33,688 bases of DNA from Palsa-892 sp035555855 (GTDB taxonomy: Bacteria; Pseudomonadota; Alphaproteobacteria; Rhizobiales; Xanthobacteraceae), in contig DATMGD010000045.1 in assembly GCA_035555855.1 (NCBI GenBank), positions 1 through 33,688 on the forward strand, written 5' to 3'. Shown here piece after piece: positions 1-6,939 of the stretch (its first letter is position 1; every line of letters begins with the position of its first letter). The notes beneath the pieces are model-generated. The model had not been told where the DNA came from, searched no databases, and saw nothing but the letters and a program-made list of their open reading frames with translations. The translations under genes were made by a program, and so were the position numbers.

Positions 1-106
1 CGACAGTTGCGAGCGCGATCTGCCGCCCTTCACGCCGCCATGCCTCGGCCGTCGCGAGCACGTCTTCATTTTTGGCGTTCAACGATAATACGCCGTCGAT
101 GTTCAT
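1..106 (-). CDS. XdhC/CoxI-family protein, N-terminal fragment cut by the window edge
   Basis: About 35 residues are visible before the left edge. They read MNIDGVLSLNAKNEDVLAT, then AEAWRREGRQIALATV. The 'A.aW...Gr..ALATV' pattern is the typical opening of XdhC/CoxI proteins, which help mature or insert the molybdenum cofactor of xanthine and CO dehydrogenase-type hydroxylases in the cytoplasm. The ATG at 106 is the simplest start. A GTG six codons upstream, at 121, is in frame and cannot be excluded; neither has a strong ribosome binding site. The rest of the gene and any partner hydroxylase genes lie outside the window, so the call rests on a short match. Confidence 0.5.
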   Translation of the reverse strand, partial: MNIDGVLSLNAKNEDVLATAEAWRREGRQIALATV

Positions 107-302
107 GCGCTCGACATCCACATCACGTTTTGTCCCGCACAATGAAACCGCACTTCTCGTGTAACGTTGCGATCATACGATGAAAATTGCAGCAGCCGGT
201 ATCATTTACGTGATGACATTTCCAAAAGGCGGAACCCTGCCGATCCCCTCCAATTTTCGCGAACAGCACGGTTTGTTGCGCTCCAATCTTACCGGTTTCT
301 GG

Positions 303-638
303 CTAACCGCTCGCTTTTCCCGGCGACATCAGCAATTCGGCGCCGAGGGTGCGGCCTTCCTTGTGCATCCAGAACACCATCGAGGTCAGCACGATGACGG
401 CGACGAATCCGATAGCGGCCTCGAACAGTTCCTGCGCCTTTTGTGGAAATTCGGCGCTGACGAATTGCAAGATTGCACCGACAAATAATGAGAGCGCCAG
501 AGCAAGAAATACTCCGAGCCAAATCGCAGGCAACCACTGGCGCCCGCCGCTCTGGCGCAGATAGCTCGCAATGATGCTAACGATCAACGCCGCTTCAAGG
601 CCCTCGCGAAGCATAATGAGGAAGGGAGCAAGGATCAT
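303..638 (-). pseudogene. FTR1/EfeU-type iron permease, C-terminally truncated remnant
   Basis: The 111-residue frame begins MILAPFLIMLREGLEAALIV and continues through EFPQKAQELFEA and VLTSMVFWMHKEGR. This is colinear with the first about 110 residues of EfeU/FTR1 high-affinity iron permeases, including the first REGLE motif, which takes part in iron passage. Full-length family members have about 270-280 residues, seven membrane helices and a second REGLE motif. Here the frame stops at 303, and I found no continuation in any minus-strand frame down to about position 110. Without the second REGLE half it should not transport iron. No EfeO or EfeB partner is visible. It is best read as the left-over of a deletion, although a short expressed membrane peptide is formally possible. 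Confidence 0.7.
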
Positions 639-719
639 GCGTCTAATCTAGCGCGAGAATCTATTCATGACGACCGGTTTCAACCCGGTGCGGCCAGCCA
701 ACTCGCCACTTGCAACGAA

Positions 720-1631
720 CTAGCGCTTTGTATTGAGCGGACAGACGGCGCGGATCTGCTCGCGCAGCCAACGGATCGCCTGGTTATCCTCATGACGACG
801 ATGCCAATAGACGCGCCAATCGAACGGCTCGGTCGCAAAAGGAAGCTTGCGGATAACCAGATCGCTTCTCGCAATCTCGCGTGCGAGACACCCCGGCATT
901 ACAGCAAGATAGTCGGTGGACGCTACGACATGAGGCACTACCAGCCAGTGCGGGATGTTCAAGCCGACGTCCCGCTCCAGCCTGCCTTGTACGAGAACGT
1001 CATCCACGAAACGAACGTCGGTTGGCGACATTGAAATCTTCAAATGCCGCGCACTTAAGAATTTTTCCAGTGTTAGGGTTTTTGCCGCCAGCGGATGATT
1101 TTTTTGCAGGATGCAGACCATGTTGTCGCGGAACAGAACCTTCGCGGACACCGAGTGCGAATGTTCAAGACCTGTGCTGACGGCGATATCGAGTTCGTCT
1201 TTTTCGAGCAAATCCACGGTCTTAACGGGCGGCAGGTGAACGACATCAAGGCTGACATGAGGAGCCGCCGCCTGGATCCGCGCCATTAACTTCGGAAGAA
1301 TGAGAAAGCTCAAAAGATCCGACATGCGGACCGTGAATTTGCGCCGCGATGTCGCGGGCTGAAACGCGCCGTCTTCCTCGAACACCCGCTCGACCTGGCG
1401 AAGCACCGAATGAGTCCGCTCCAGCAGCGCCTCGGCCCTCGGTGTCGGCTGCATGCCGCGCGCCGTCCGCACCAGAAGTTCGTCATTAAAGATGTGGCGT
1501 AGCCGGCCGAGCGCATTGCTCATGGCCGGCTGACTGAGGCCGATCTGGTCGGCTGCGCGCGTCACATGGCGCTCGCGCAGGAGGGCATCGAGCACGACCA
1601 GCAGATTGAGATCGACCGAGCGGAGGTTCAT
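720..1631 (-). CDS. LysR-family transcriptional regulator (NodD/NahR-like)
   Basis: A full-length LysR regulator of 303 residues. The opening MNLRSVDLNLLVVLDALLRE, then RHVTRAADQIGLSQPAMSNA (residues 21-40), is the winged helix-turn-helix of the 'VDLNLL' subgroup that includes NodD and NahR. The rest is the periplasmic-binding-protein-like effector domain, with FTVRMSDLLSFLILPKLM starting at about residue 100. It is transcribed away from the HAD/CoA-transferase/thioesterase genes with about 105 bp between start codons, the usual layout for a LysR protein that controls the divergent operon. A dyad at 1640-1660 lies just upstream of its start and is a candidate binding site. The inducer cannot be read from the sequence; it is probably the acid handled by the divergent enzymes. 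Confidence 0.9.
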   Translation of the reverse strand: MNLRSVDLNLLVVLDALLRERHVTRAADQIGLSQPAMSNALGRLRHIFNDELLVRTARGMQPTPRAEALLERTHSVLRQVERVFEEDGAFQPATSRRKFTVRMSDLLSFLILPKLMARIQAAAPHVSLDVVHLPPVKTVDLLEKDELDIAVSTGLEHSHSVSAKVLFRDNMVCILQKNHPLAAKTLTLEKFLSARHLKISMSPTDVRFVDDVLVQGRLERDVGLNIPHWLVVPHVVASTDYLAVMPGCLAREIARSDLVIRKLPFATEPFDWRVYWHRRHEDNQAIRWLREQIRAVCPLNTKR

Positions 1632-1639
1632 TGCGCACC

Positions 1640-1660
1640 ATTATTCATACAATGGATAAT
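1640..1660. promoter_or_regulatory. Inverted repeat, candidate LysR operator
   Basis: ATTATTCAT and ATGGATAAT are inverted around a 3-bp spacer (aca); 8 of 9 positions pair. The dyad lies in AT-rich DNA between the divergent starts at 1631 and 1737. It begins 9 bp from the LysR start codon, a position suited to autoregulation. Binding by this regulator is inferred from position and symmetry only. Confidence 0.45.
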
Positions 1661-1736
1661 ATGAGACATAAAATCCATTTTGCCAATAATAGAGAATACG
1701 CTTTCCTAGCCTCACCTAGCGATGGAGCCACATCCA

Positions 1737-2441
1737 ATGACCAACACCGAAACGCTGAAAAACAAGATCAAGGTTTGCATGTTCGACCAGTACGGCACTG
1801 TCGTCGACATGCAGGGCGGCCTCGTGGAAATCGCGACGCCCTTTCTCAAGAAGAAGGGCTGGGCAGGAAATCCCAATTCGTTCGTGACCTGGTGGCGCCG
1901 CACGCATTTCGAGAATTCGATGATCGACGCCCTGCTCCACCGCGATCACACGCCCTATCGCGAGATCGGGCATCGCGCCGTGTCTCATGTCATGGACCGT
2001 TCCGGCATCGAATACACGAAGGACGAAGTTCGCTATCTCGTTTCGGAAATCGAAAAGCTCCGGTGCTTTCCCGAAGTCCCCGCGGCGCTCGCGAAGCTCC
2101 AGAGCCGCTACAAGCTGATCGTTCTATCGAACGGCGATCCGGACATGCTGGAGACGGCAAAAAAATATCACGGCATTCCGTTCGACAAGGTCATCTCGGT
2201 TGCCGAGGCAAATTCCTTCAAGCCGCATGTCGCGACCTACACCAAGGCCGCCGAGATCGCCGGCGTCAAAATGGATGAAGTTCTGTTCGTCGCCAATCAC
2301 GCCTTCGATTGCATCGGCGCGAAATCGGCCGGCATGCACACCGCTTTCATCGACCGGCGCAGCCGGCCGTTCGGCGAAACGCCGCACCAGCCGGACATCC
2401 TCGTGAAGTCGATGTCGGAGCTTGCGGATGTCATCGTCTGA
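1737..2441 (+). CDS. HAD-superfamily protein, haloacid dehalogenase type II-like
   Basis: A 234-residue cytoplasmic HAD hydrolase. The nucleophile motif is MFDQYGT (D17, T21), motif II is VLSNGD (S131, N132), the lysine motif is SFKPHVATY (K162, Y168) and the acidic motif is HAFDCIGAK (D191). Size, the W-x-R stretch at 52-55 and motif spacing resemble L-2-haloacid dehalogenases, which replace a halogen with hydroxyl through an aspartyl ester. However, the family's SSNAWD motif reads ANHAFD here, so the conserved serine and asparagine are changed and a different substrate is possible. I chose ATG 1737 because GGAG at 1724-1727 sits nine bases before it; ATG 1722 lacks such a site. It overlaps the next gene by 14 bp, so the two are probably translated together. 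Confidence 0.8.
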   Translation: MTNTETLKNKIKVCMFDQYGTVVDMQGGLVEIATPFLKKKGWAGNPNSFVTWWRRTHFENSMIDALLHRDHTPYREIGHRAVSHVMDRSGIEYTKDEVRYLVSEIEKLRCFPEVPAALAKLQSRYKLIVLSNGDPDMLETAKKYHGIPFDKVISVAEANSFKPHVATYTKAAEIAGVKMDEVLFVANHAFDCIGAKSAGMHTAFIDRRSRPFGETPHQPDILVKSMSELADVIV

Positions 2442-3642
2442 TGACGCGCCGCTGAAAGGAATCCGGATCCTCGACCTGACAAGGGTCGTATCCGGCCCCT
2501 TCGCAACGATGCATCTTGGGGATCTTGGCGCTGAAGTCGCCAAGATCGAACAGCCTGAAGTGGGCGATGAAAGCCGCGCCTATGGCCCGCCGTTTGTCGG
2601 CGGCGAAAGCCCCTACTTTCTTTCGGTCAACCGTAACAAGCGCGGCTGCGCAATCGACTTGAAGAGTGCCGCCGGAAAAGAGCTGATGATCCGGCTCGCT
2701 TCGGTGGCGGATGTCGTGGTCGAGAACTTCCGTCCGGGAACGCTGGAAAGACTTGGCCTTGGCTATGACGTCCTGAGCCGCGGCCATCCCAAGCTCATCC
2801 TTTGCAGCATCACCGGCTTCGGCCGCTCAGGGCCTGATGCGAACCGCGCGGGATACGATCTCATCCTGCAAGGCGAATCCGGCATCATGGACATCACCGG
2901 CGAGCCCGACCGGCCGCCGACCAAGGTCGGCGCCTCGATCGCCGACATGGTCACCGGTCTTTATGCAACCCAGGCTATCCTTTCGGCGCTGCTGCGCCGC
3001 GAGCGAACCGGACACGGCGCACGCCTCGATATCGCCATGCTGGATTCGATGGCTTCGTTTCTCACCTTCAACGCCGGCATTTATTTCACGACCGGCAACA
3101 GCCCGAAGCGTCGCGGCAACGCCCACCCCACCATCAGCCCCTACGAGCCGTTCGAGACGGCGGATGGCTGGATCAACATCGGCGTTGCCAACGACAAGCT
3201 CTGGAAGGTCTTCTGCCCAGCCATCGGCCGCGAAGATCTTCTCGAAAACCCCAAATTTCTGAAAGCACCGGATCGCGTCACCAATCGCCCCGCATTGCGG
3301 GACGAACTTGCACCGATCTTTCGCGCCAAGCCGCGGCAGCACTGGTGCTCGGTGCTCGGCAAGGCCGGCGTTCCTTTCGGCGAGATAAAGTCGGTCGGCG
3401 AAGTATGCGAAACACCGCAGCTCACCGAACGCGGCGTGATCCGGCAGTTTGAGCATCCGAAGGCAGGCGCAGTGAAATATATCGCCTCTCCGGTCCGGTT
3501 TGACGACCAGCCCCCGCCCGATGCAATGAGAGCGCCGCTGATCGGCGAGCATACTTTCGAAGTGCTGGCCGGCTGGCTCGGGGTCGATACATCGGAGTTT
3601 GATCGATACGCTCGTCACGGAGCATTCGGCCCCGCGCAATAA
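2428..3642 (+). CDS. Family III CoA transferase (CaiB/BaiF type)
   Basis: A 404-residue CoA transferase, the usual length for the family. The N-terminus LKGIRILDLTRVVSGPFATM, the VENFRPGTLERLGLGYD stretch at 99-114 and the GRSGP motif at 132-136 are hallmarks. The catalytic aspartate that carries the acyl anhydride is expected in GASIADMVTGLYA and is D173, equivalent to Asp169 of formyl-CoA transferase. It should move CoA between a donor acyl-CoA and a carboxylic acid in the cytoplasm. The start is ATG 2428, with GGAG eight bases upstream inside the preceding gene. An in-frame TTG at 2422 is less likely. Flanking dehalogenase-like and thioesterase genes suggest a small acid-activation pathway; the acid is not identifiable. 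Confidence 0.9.
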   Translation: MSSSDDAPLKGIRILDLTRVVSGPFATMHLGDLGAEVAKIEQPEVGDESRAYGPPFVGGESPYFLSVNRNKRGCAIDLKSAAGKELMIRLASVADVVVENFRPGTLERLGLGYDVLSRGHPKLILCSITGFGRSGPDANRAGYDLILQGESGIMDITGEPDRPPTKVGASIADMVTGLYATQAILSALLRRERTGHGARLDIAMLDSMASFLTFNAGIYFTTGNSPKRRGNAHPTISPYEPFETADGWINIGVANDKLWKVFCPAIGREDLLENPKFLKAPDRVTNRPALRDELAPIFRAKPRQHWCSVLGKAGVPFGEIKSVGEVCETPQLTERGVIRQFEHPKAGAVKYIASPVRFDDQPPPDAMRAPLIGEHTFEVLAGWLGVDTSEFDRYARHGAFGPAQ

Positions 3643-3666
3643 CCGGCAGAGAAAAAGGGCGCAGCA

Positions 3667-4119
3667 TTGACGACACACTCACTCCCGATCGACCCCGCCG
3701 AAGCGCATGCCATGCTGGATCGCGCGTTGAGCGATCCAGGCCAGGCCTTCGGCTCGTTTTTTCTGTCGCGCTTCCTCGGGCTTCGCGTCAGCTACGAACC
3801 GGAAAAATGCGTCGTCGAGTTCGACGCCACCAAACCGCTGTTCAATCCGCAAGGCTCATTGCATGGCGGCGTGCTGGCGACGGCGATGGACATTTCCATG
3901 GGGCACCTCCTGCATCGCACCGAAGGCGCCGGCAGCACGCTCGAGATGAAGCTGCAATATCTTCGGCCGGTCACGGCCGGCACCGTGCGCTGCGAGGCCT
4001 CGTTTCTCCGTAAGGGGCGCTCGATTTCGTTTCTGCAATCGCTGGCGAAAGACGCGAACGGAGAACTCGCCGCCTGCGCGACCTCGACATGGAAATTGCT
4101 CAAGACCCCTGCGCGTTAA
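3667..4119 (+). CDS. PaaI-family hotdog thioesterase
   Basis: A 150-residue single hotdog-fold protein. LFNPQGSLHGGVLATAMDIS (residues 59-77) holds the family's HGG motif (H66-G68) and the acidic residue D75 on the long helix that forms the active site in PaaI-type thioesterases. The C-terminal VTAGTVRCEASFLRKGRS strand pattern fits as well. It should hydrolyse a CoA thioester, releasing a free acid and CoA, probably the product made by the upstream CoA transferase, or clearing stalled intermediates. The start is taken as TTG 3667 with a GGG-containing site just upstream; the first ATG, 16 codons in, would remove part of the N-terminal helix. The gap to the previous gene is 24 bp. Confidence 0.85.
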   Translation: MTTHSLPIDPAEAHAMLDRALSDPGQAFGSFFLSRFLGLRVSYEPEKCVVEFDATKPLFNPQGSLHGGVLATAMDISMGHLLHRTEGAGSTLEMKLQYLRPVTAGTVRCEASFLRKGRSISFLQSLAKDANGELAACATSTWKLLKTPAR

Positions 4120-4153
4120 ATTATTTCCCGCTCCTCCGGATATTCGATTTTCC

Positions 4154-5182
4154 TCAACGGCGAGGCGGCGCTGCCGTCGTCCCTCCGACAATGAGCGGCG
4201 CCTTGATCTCCCGGCTGCGGATGCTGCTTCCCTCTTCGATCGCGGACAAGATGGCCGCGGCGGCGCGCTCGCCCATCTCTTGAGCTGGAACGTTCACGGT
4301 TGTTACCCGCGGACTGATGTCCTGGATCAGCGGCATGTTGTCGAAGCCGGTGATCGAAAGCTGTTGCGGAACGCGAATGCCCCGCTGTTGCGCTTCGAAC
4401 AGAACGCCGATCGCAATAACGTCGTTGCCGCAAATCAACGCAGTAGGAAGTTTGCCATTCTCCAGCACTTTCGCCAGCGCGCGGCGGCCCGCCGGGATTG
4501 CATATTCCACTTCCATGGTCGCTTCGGTCACGAGTTGCAGCTTGTGCTTTGCGAGTTGTTCACGAACCGCCAGCATACGATCGCGCGCGCGGTCGTTGCC
4601 GGCGGTAATGCCGGCGAGCATGCCGATCCTTCTGTGGCCTAGCCCCACCAGGTGGTCGACAATCGCACACGCTGCCTTTCGATTAGAAAACCCGATGTTC
4701 GGATGCCGCAGTTTCCGGTTATAGGCCCAGGTATTCACATACAGCACGCCGGAATCTTCGAGCGTTCGATACGCTGCGTCGGTATGCGCATTGCCGATCA
4801 ACAGCAGGCCTTCCACGCCGCGCTCGATCAAACGCTTCAGCTGGACTTCTTCCACCGTAAGATCGTAATTGCTGACCGCAACAAGCAGCGTGTAATTCGC
4901 AAGCTGCAGCCTCGCCTCGAATGAATTGACGCTCGCCGCGAAGATCGAATTGTTCAATGTCGGGATGACCGCGCCGATCGTGTAGGTCCGGCTCGACGCG
5001 AGCGCACGCGCCGCCGCATGCGGATAGTATTTAAGCTCCGCCATTACCTCGAGCACATGCTCGCGAACCTTCGGCTTGACCAGCGGCGAGCGGTTCAGCA
5101 CACGCGATACCGTAGCGGTCGAAACGCCCGCCTTGCGGGCGATATCGACTTGCGTGGCTTGCCGTTTGCTGTCTTCGCCCAC
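4154..5182 (-). CDS. LacI-family transcriptional regulator of the divergent TRAP/dehydrogenase operon
   Basis: A 342-residue LacI/GalR repressor. Residues 11-30 form the DNA-binding helix-turn-helix (VDIARKAGVSTATVSRVLN), followed by the hinge helix (HAAARALASSRT) and a periplasmic-binding-protein-type effector domain with FDNMPLIQDISPRVTTV near the C-terminus. It starts at a GTG preceded by GCGGGAG. The gene is divergent from the TRAP/HisD/SDR/MDR operon, and a 14-bp LacI-type operator lies between them at 5275-5288, so it very probably represses that operon and perhaps itself. The inducer is likely the imported substrate or an early oxidation product; DHPS is the best guess from context. 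The end lies only 34 bp from the convergent thioesterase gene. Confidence 0.92.
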   Translation of the reverse strand: MGEDSKRQATQVDIARKAGVSTATVSRVLNRSPLVKPKVREHVLEVMAELKYYPHAAARALASSRTYTIGAVIPTLNNSIFAASVNSFEARLQLANYTLLVAVSNYDLTVEEVQLKRLIERGVEGLLLIGNAHTDAAYRTLEDSGVLYVNTWAYNRKLRHPNIGFSNRKAACAIVDHLVGLGHRRIGMLAGITAGNDRARDRMLAVREQLAKHKLQLVTEATMEVEYAIPAGRRALAKVLENGKLPTALICGNDVIAIGVLFEAQQRGIRVPQQLSITGFDNMPLIQDISPRVTTVNVPAQEMGERAAAAILSAIEEGSSIRSREIKAPLIVGGTTAAPPRR

Positions 5183-5274
5183 TCCCGCCTCGCGCCGTTT
5201 CTTCCTGCAGCTTCTGCGGACGGCAACATGTCATGGATTGACAGCGGCCACCCAGTGCCTCATCCTACAAAAAA

Positions 5275-5288
5275 TGTAAGCGCATACA
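5275..5288. promoter_or_regulatory. LacI-type operator
   Basis: TGTAAGCGCATACA is a 14-bp near-palindrome centred on a GCGC core, with one mismatched symmetric pair. It differs by one base from the LacI-family consensus TGTAAGCGCTTACA. Its right half overlaps TACAAT (5285-5290), a good -10-like hexamer for the plus-strand operon. On the minus strand TTGTAT overlaps it, with TAGGAT 16 bp downstream, giving a possible LacI-gene promoter. A TTGACA also occurs at 5238-5243. Assignment to the adjacent LacI protein is inferred from position. Confidence 0.7.
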
Positions 5289-5331
5289 ATAATAGCGCTG
5301 GCGGTCACTACGACTTTTCTGGGAGGAAAGC

Positions 5332-5388
5332 GTGATCGGTTTTTTCGGCCGGACTTCATTGGCGCCGCATAGAGCACGGCTGCCATGA
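5332..5388 (+). CDS. Possible 18-residue leader peptide
   Basis: A GTG codon at 5332 follows a near-ideal ribosome binding site (GGGAGG at 5321-5326). It opens an 18-codon frame, MIGFFGRTSLAPHRARLP. Its stop TGA (5386-5388) overlaps the ATG of the next gene (5385-5387) in an ATGA arrangement. The following gene has no good ribosome binding site of its own, so translation of this leader could be needed to start it. It lies just downstream of the LacI-type operator. I recognise no peptide family, and coding is inferred only from the signals. Confidence 0.3.
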   Translation: MIGFFGRTSLAPHRARLP

Positions 5389-5630
5389 GCATCATTCTCA
5401 TTCTCTTCTGGATCACGTGCAGCCTGTTCGCCGGCGATATTTTGCTTGGCAAAATCGGCGTCATGTCCGGCGGTGCCGTGCACCAGTTTTTCGGCGACGT
5501 CACACATTTCTTGTTGCTCGCAACGGCGGCGGCGCTGCTTACTGCTGAATCGTTGCGGCGCGAAGCTGCCCGTAACGCCAAGAACGCAAACAATAACCTG
5601 TCGATCAACGCAGAAAACAAGAAGAATTGA
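5385..5630 (+). CDS. Small membrane protein at the head of the TRAP operon, function unknown
   Basis: An 81-residue protein with two predicted membrane helices: SIILILFWITCSLFAGDILL (2-21), and roughly residues 33-51 including THFLLLATAAALL. A charged, asparagine-rich tail follows. It is the first sizeable gene of the operon, 16 bp before the TRAP binding-protein gene, and lies after the LacI operator. It is not one of the standard TRAP subunits: DctQ and DctM have their own genes downstream, and it is too short for DctQ. It might be an accessory membrane subunit or a stability factor for the transporter. I do not recognise the family, so no function is assigned. Confidence 0.6.
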   Translation: MSIILILFWITCSLFAGDILLGKIGVMSGGAVHQFFGDVTHFLLLATAAALLTAESLRREAARNAKNANNNLSINAENKKN

Positions 5631-5646
5631 ACCTGGAGGAAGCACG

Positions 5647-6867
5647 ATGGCTAACGACAAGGAACGTAAACTTCTCGATCGCGCACTGAGCGAAATCAAC
5701 AGCATCAGAGGGCGCAAACCTGCAGCAAACGACGAGCTGCGCTCGGTCGAGCGCCGCAACTTCTTCGAGATTTCCGCGAAGTTCGGCTTCACGGCAGCGG
5801 TGGTTGCAGCCGGCGCCGGCACTTTGTTCTCCAGAGAGGCTGCCGCCCAGACGGCGCAGGAAGAGCAGGAACGCGAAAAGTCTGCCAAGACCAAGATCAC
5901 CCTCGCTACCGAATATCGCGTCGGCACGACGCGCTCCTATCCGGTGATCCAGCTCAACGTGAAGGAAAACCTGCAGAACTTCACCAACGGCAGAATCTAC
6001 GTGAAGCTGCAGGCCGGCGGCGCGCTGGGCATCGGCACAGCGCTAGCGCAAAAGGTGCAGGCGGGCACGGTCGAGGTCGGCCAGTTCAGCTTGTCGAACT
6101 TCGCGCCCTTCGCCCCGGCGGTCGATCTCATCAACCTCCCCTACTGGTGCGGTGAGAACCAGAAGTTCGTCAACCTGGTCACCAGCGACGTCTGGGAAAA
6201 TCAGGTCAACAAGCTCGTGCGCGAAAAAGGCTTCGAGCCGATGTTCTATTTCTGCATCGACCCGCGCACCGCAGCGAAGCGCCGCGGCCTTCCCGGCGGC
6301 CCGTTCAAGACGCCGAAAGACCTCGAAGGCATCAAGTTCCGCGTGCCCGGCTCGGAAATCCTCAAGCAGTTCTACCGGCTGCTCGGCGCGAACCCGACTC
6401 CGGTGGCATGGGGCGAGACGGCTTCGGCCCTCAAGCAGGGCGTTGCCGACGCGCTCGATCCGGCTCTCGGCGCGCTCTATGCGTTCGGCTTCAAGGACAT
6501 CCTTTCTCACGTCACCTTCAACCGGCCGGTGCCCGACAGCCAGGTCTATGCGATGAACAAAGGCTGGTTCGACGGCCTCGACAAGGAAACGCGGCAGTCG
6601 ATTCGGGATGCCGCGGATGTCTGCCTGCAGCAGAACCTCTCGCAGGTGCCCGCCTCGCGTGCTTTCGCCATGGCTGAAATGAGCAAAGCCGGTGTGGAAT
6701 TCTATGTGCCGACGGCCGACGAGCTCGCACAGTGGAAAGAGAAGTCCGGCGCCCAGCGCAAGGAATGGGACGACATCAAGACCAAGATTCTCGGCTCCCC
6801 CGACAAGTTCAAGCCATTGGTCGATGCCGCCAACAAGCCGAGCAAGTATTTCGTCAACGACATCTGA
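5647..6867 (+). CDS. TRAP transporter substrate-binding protein (DctP type), Tat-exported
   Basis: A 406-residue periplasmic solute receptor of the TRAP family. A long N-terminal region carries a twin-arginine motif, VERRNFFEI (RR at 36-37), then a hydrophobic stretch (about 47-60) and an Ala-rich cleavage region near AAAQT (65-69), so export through Tat after folding is expected. The mature part shows DctP features: VKLQAGGALGIG (119-130), LINLPYWC and, at 228-234, GIKFRVP, whose arginine R232 normally clamps the ligand's acidic group. A strong GGAGG precedes ATG 5647. It is followed by a hairpin with a T-tract, then by the membrane subunit genes. The adjacent HpsN-like enzyme suggests a sulfonate such as DHPS as ligand; a carboxylate is the alternative. 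Confidence 0.9.
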   Translation: MANDKERKLLDRALSEINSIRGRKPAANDELRSVERRNFFEISAKFGFTAAVVAAGAGTLFSREAAAQTAQEEQEREKSAKTKITLATEYRVGTTRSYPVIQLNVKENLQNFTNGRIYVKLQAGGALGIGTALAQKVQAGTVEVGQFSLSNFAPFAPAVDLINLPYWCGENQKFVNLVTSDVWENQVNKLVREKGFEPMFYFCIDPRTAAKRRGLPGGPFKTPKDLEGIKFRVPGSEILKQFYRLLGANPTPVAWGETASALKQGVADALDPALGALYAFGFKDILSHVTFNRPVPDSQVYAMNKGWFDGLDKETRQSIRDAADVCLQQNLSQVPASRAFAMAEMSKAGVEFYVPTADELAQWKEKSGAQRKEWDDIKTKILGSPDKFKPLVDAANKPSKYFVNDI

Positions 6868-6876
6868 TCGCAATCA

Positions 6877-6915
6877 GATCGCCTCGCCCGCCATGGGCGG
6901 GGCGATCATCTTTTT
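6877..6915 (+). terminator. Intra-operon hairpin with T-tract between dctP and dctQ
   Basis: A 13-bp stem (6877-6889 with 6895-6907, one G-T pair) closes a 5-nt loop and is followed by ATC and five T residues (6911-6915). It lies 9 bp after the binding-protein stop and 24 bp before the DctQ start, inside an otherwise continuous operon. It has the form of a rho-independent terminator. It probably acts partially, or shields the 3' end of the dctP message, so that receptor is made in excess over the membrane subunits. Confidence 0.8.
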
Positions 6916-6939
6916 GCCAAATCGAAATCGGGGGCGGGC

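Noticed and set aside
180..488. 102-codon plus-strand frame beginning MKIAAAGIIYVM
   Set aside because: It has no ribosome binding site, its second half is antisense to the permease remnant, and no family is recognised.
2827..3678. Minus-strand open frame of 283 codons opposite the CoA transferase
   Set aside because: It is an antisense shadow with no recognisable domain.
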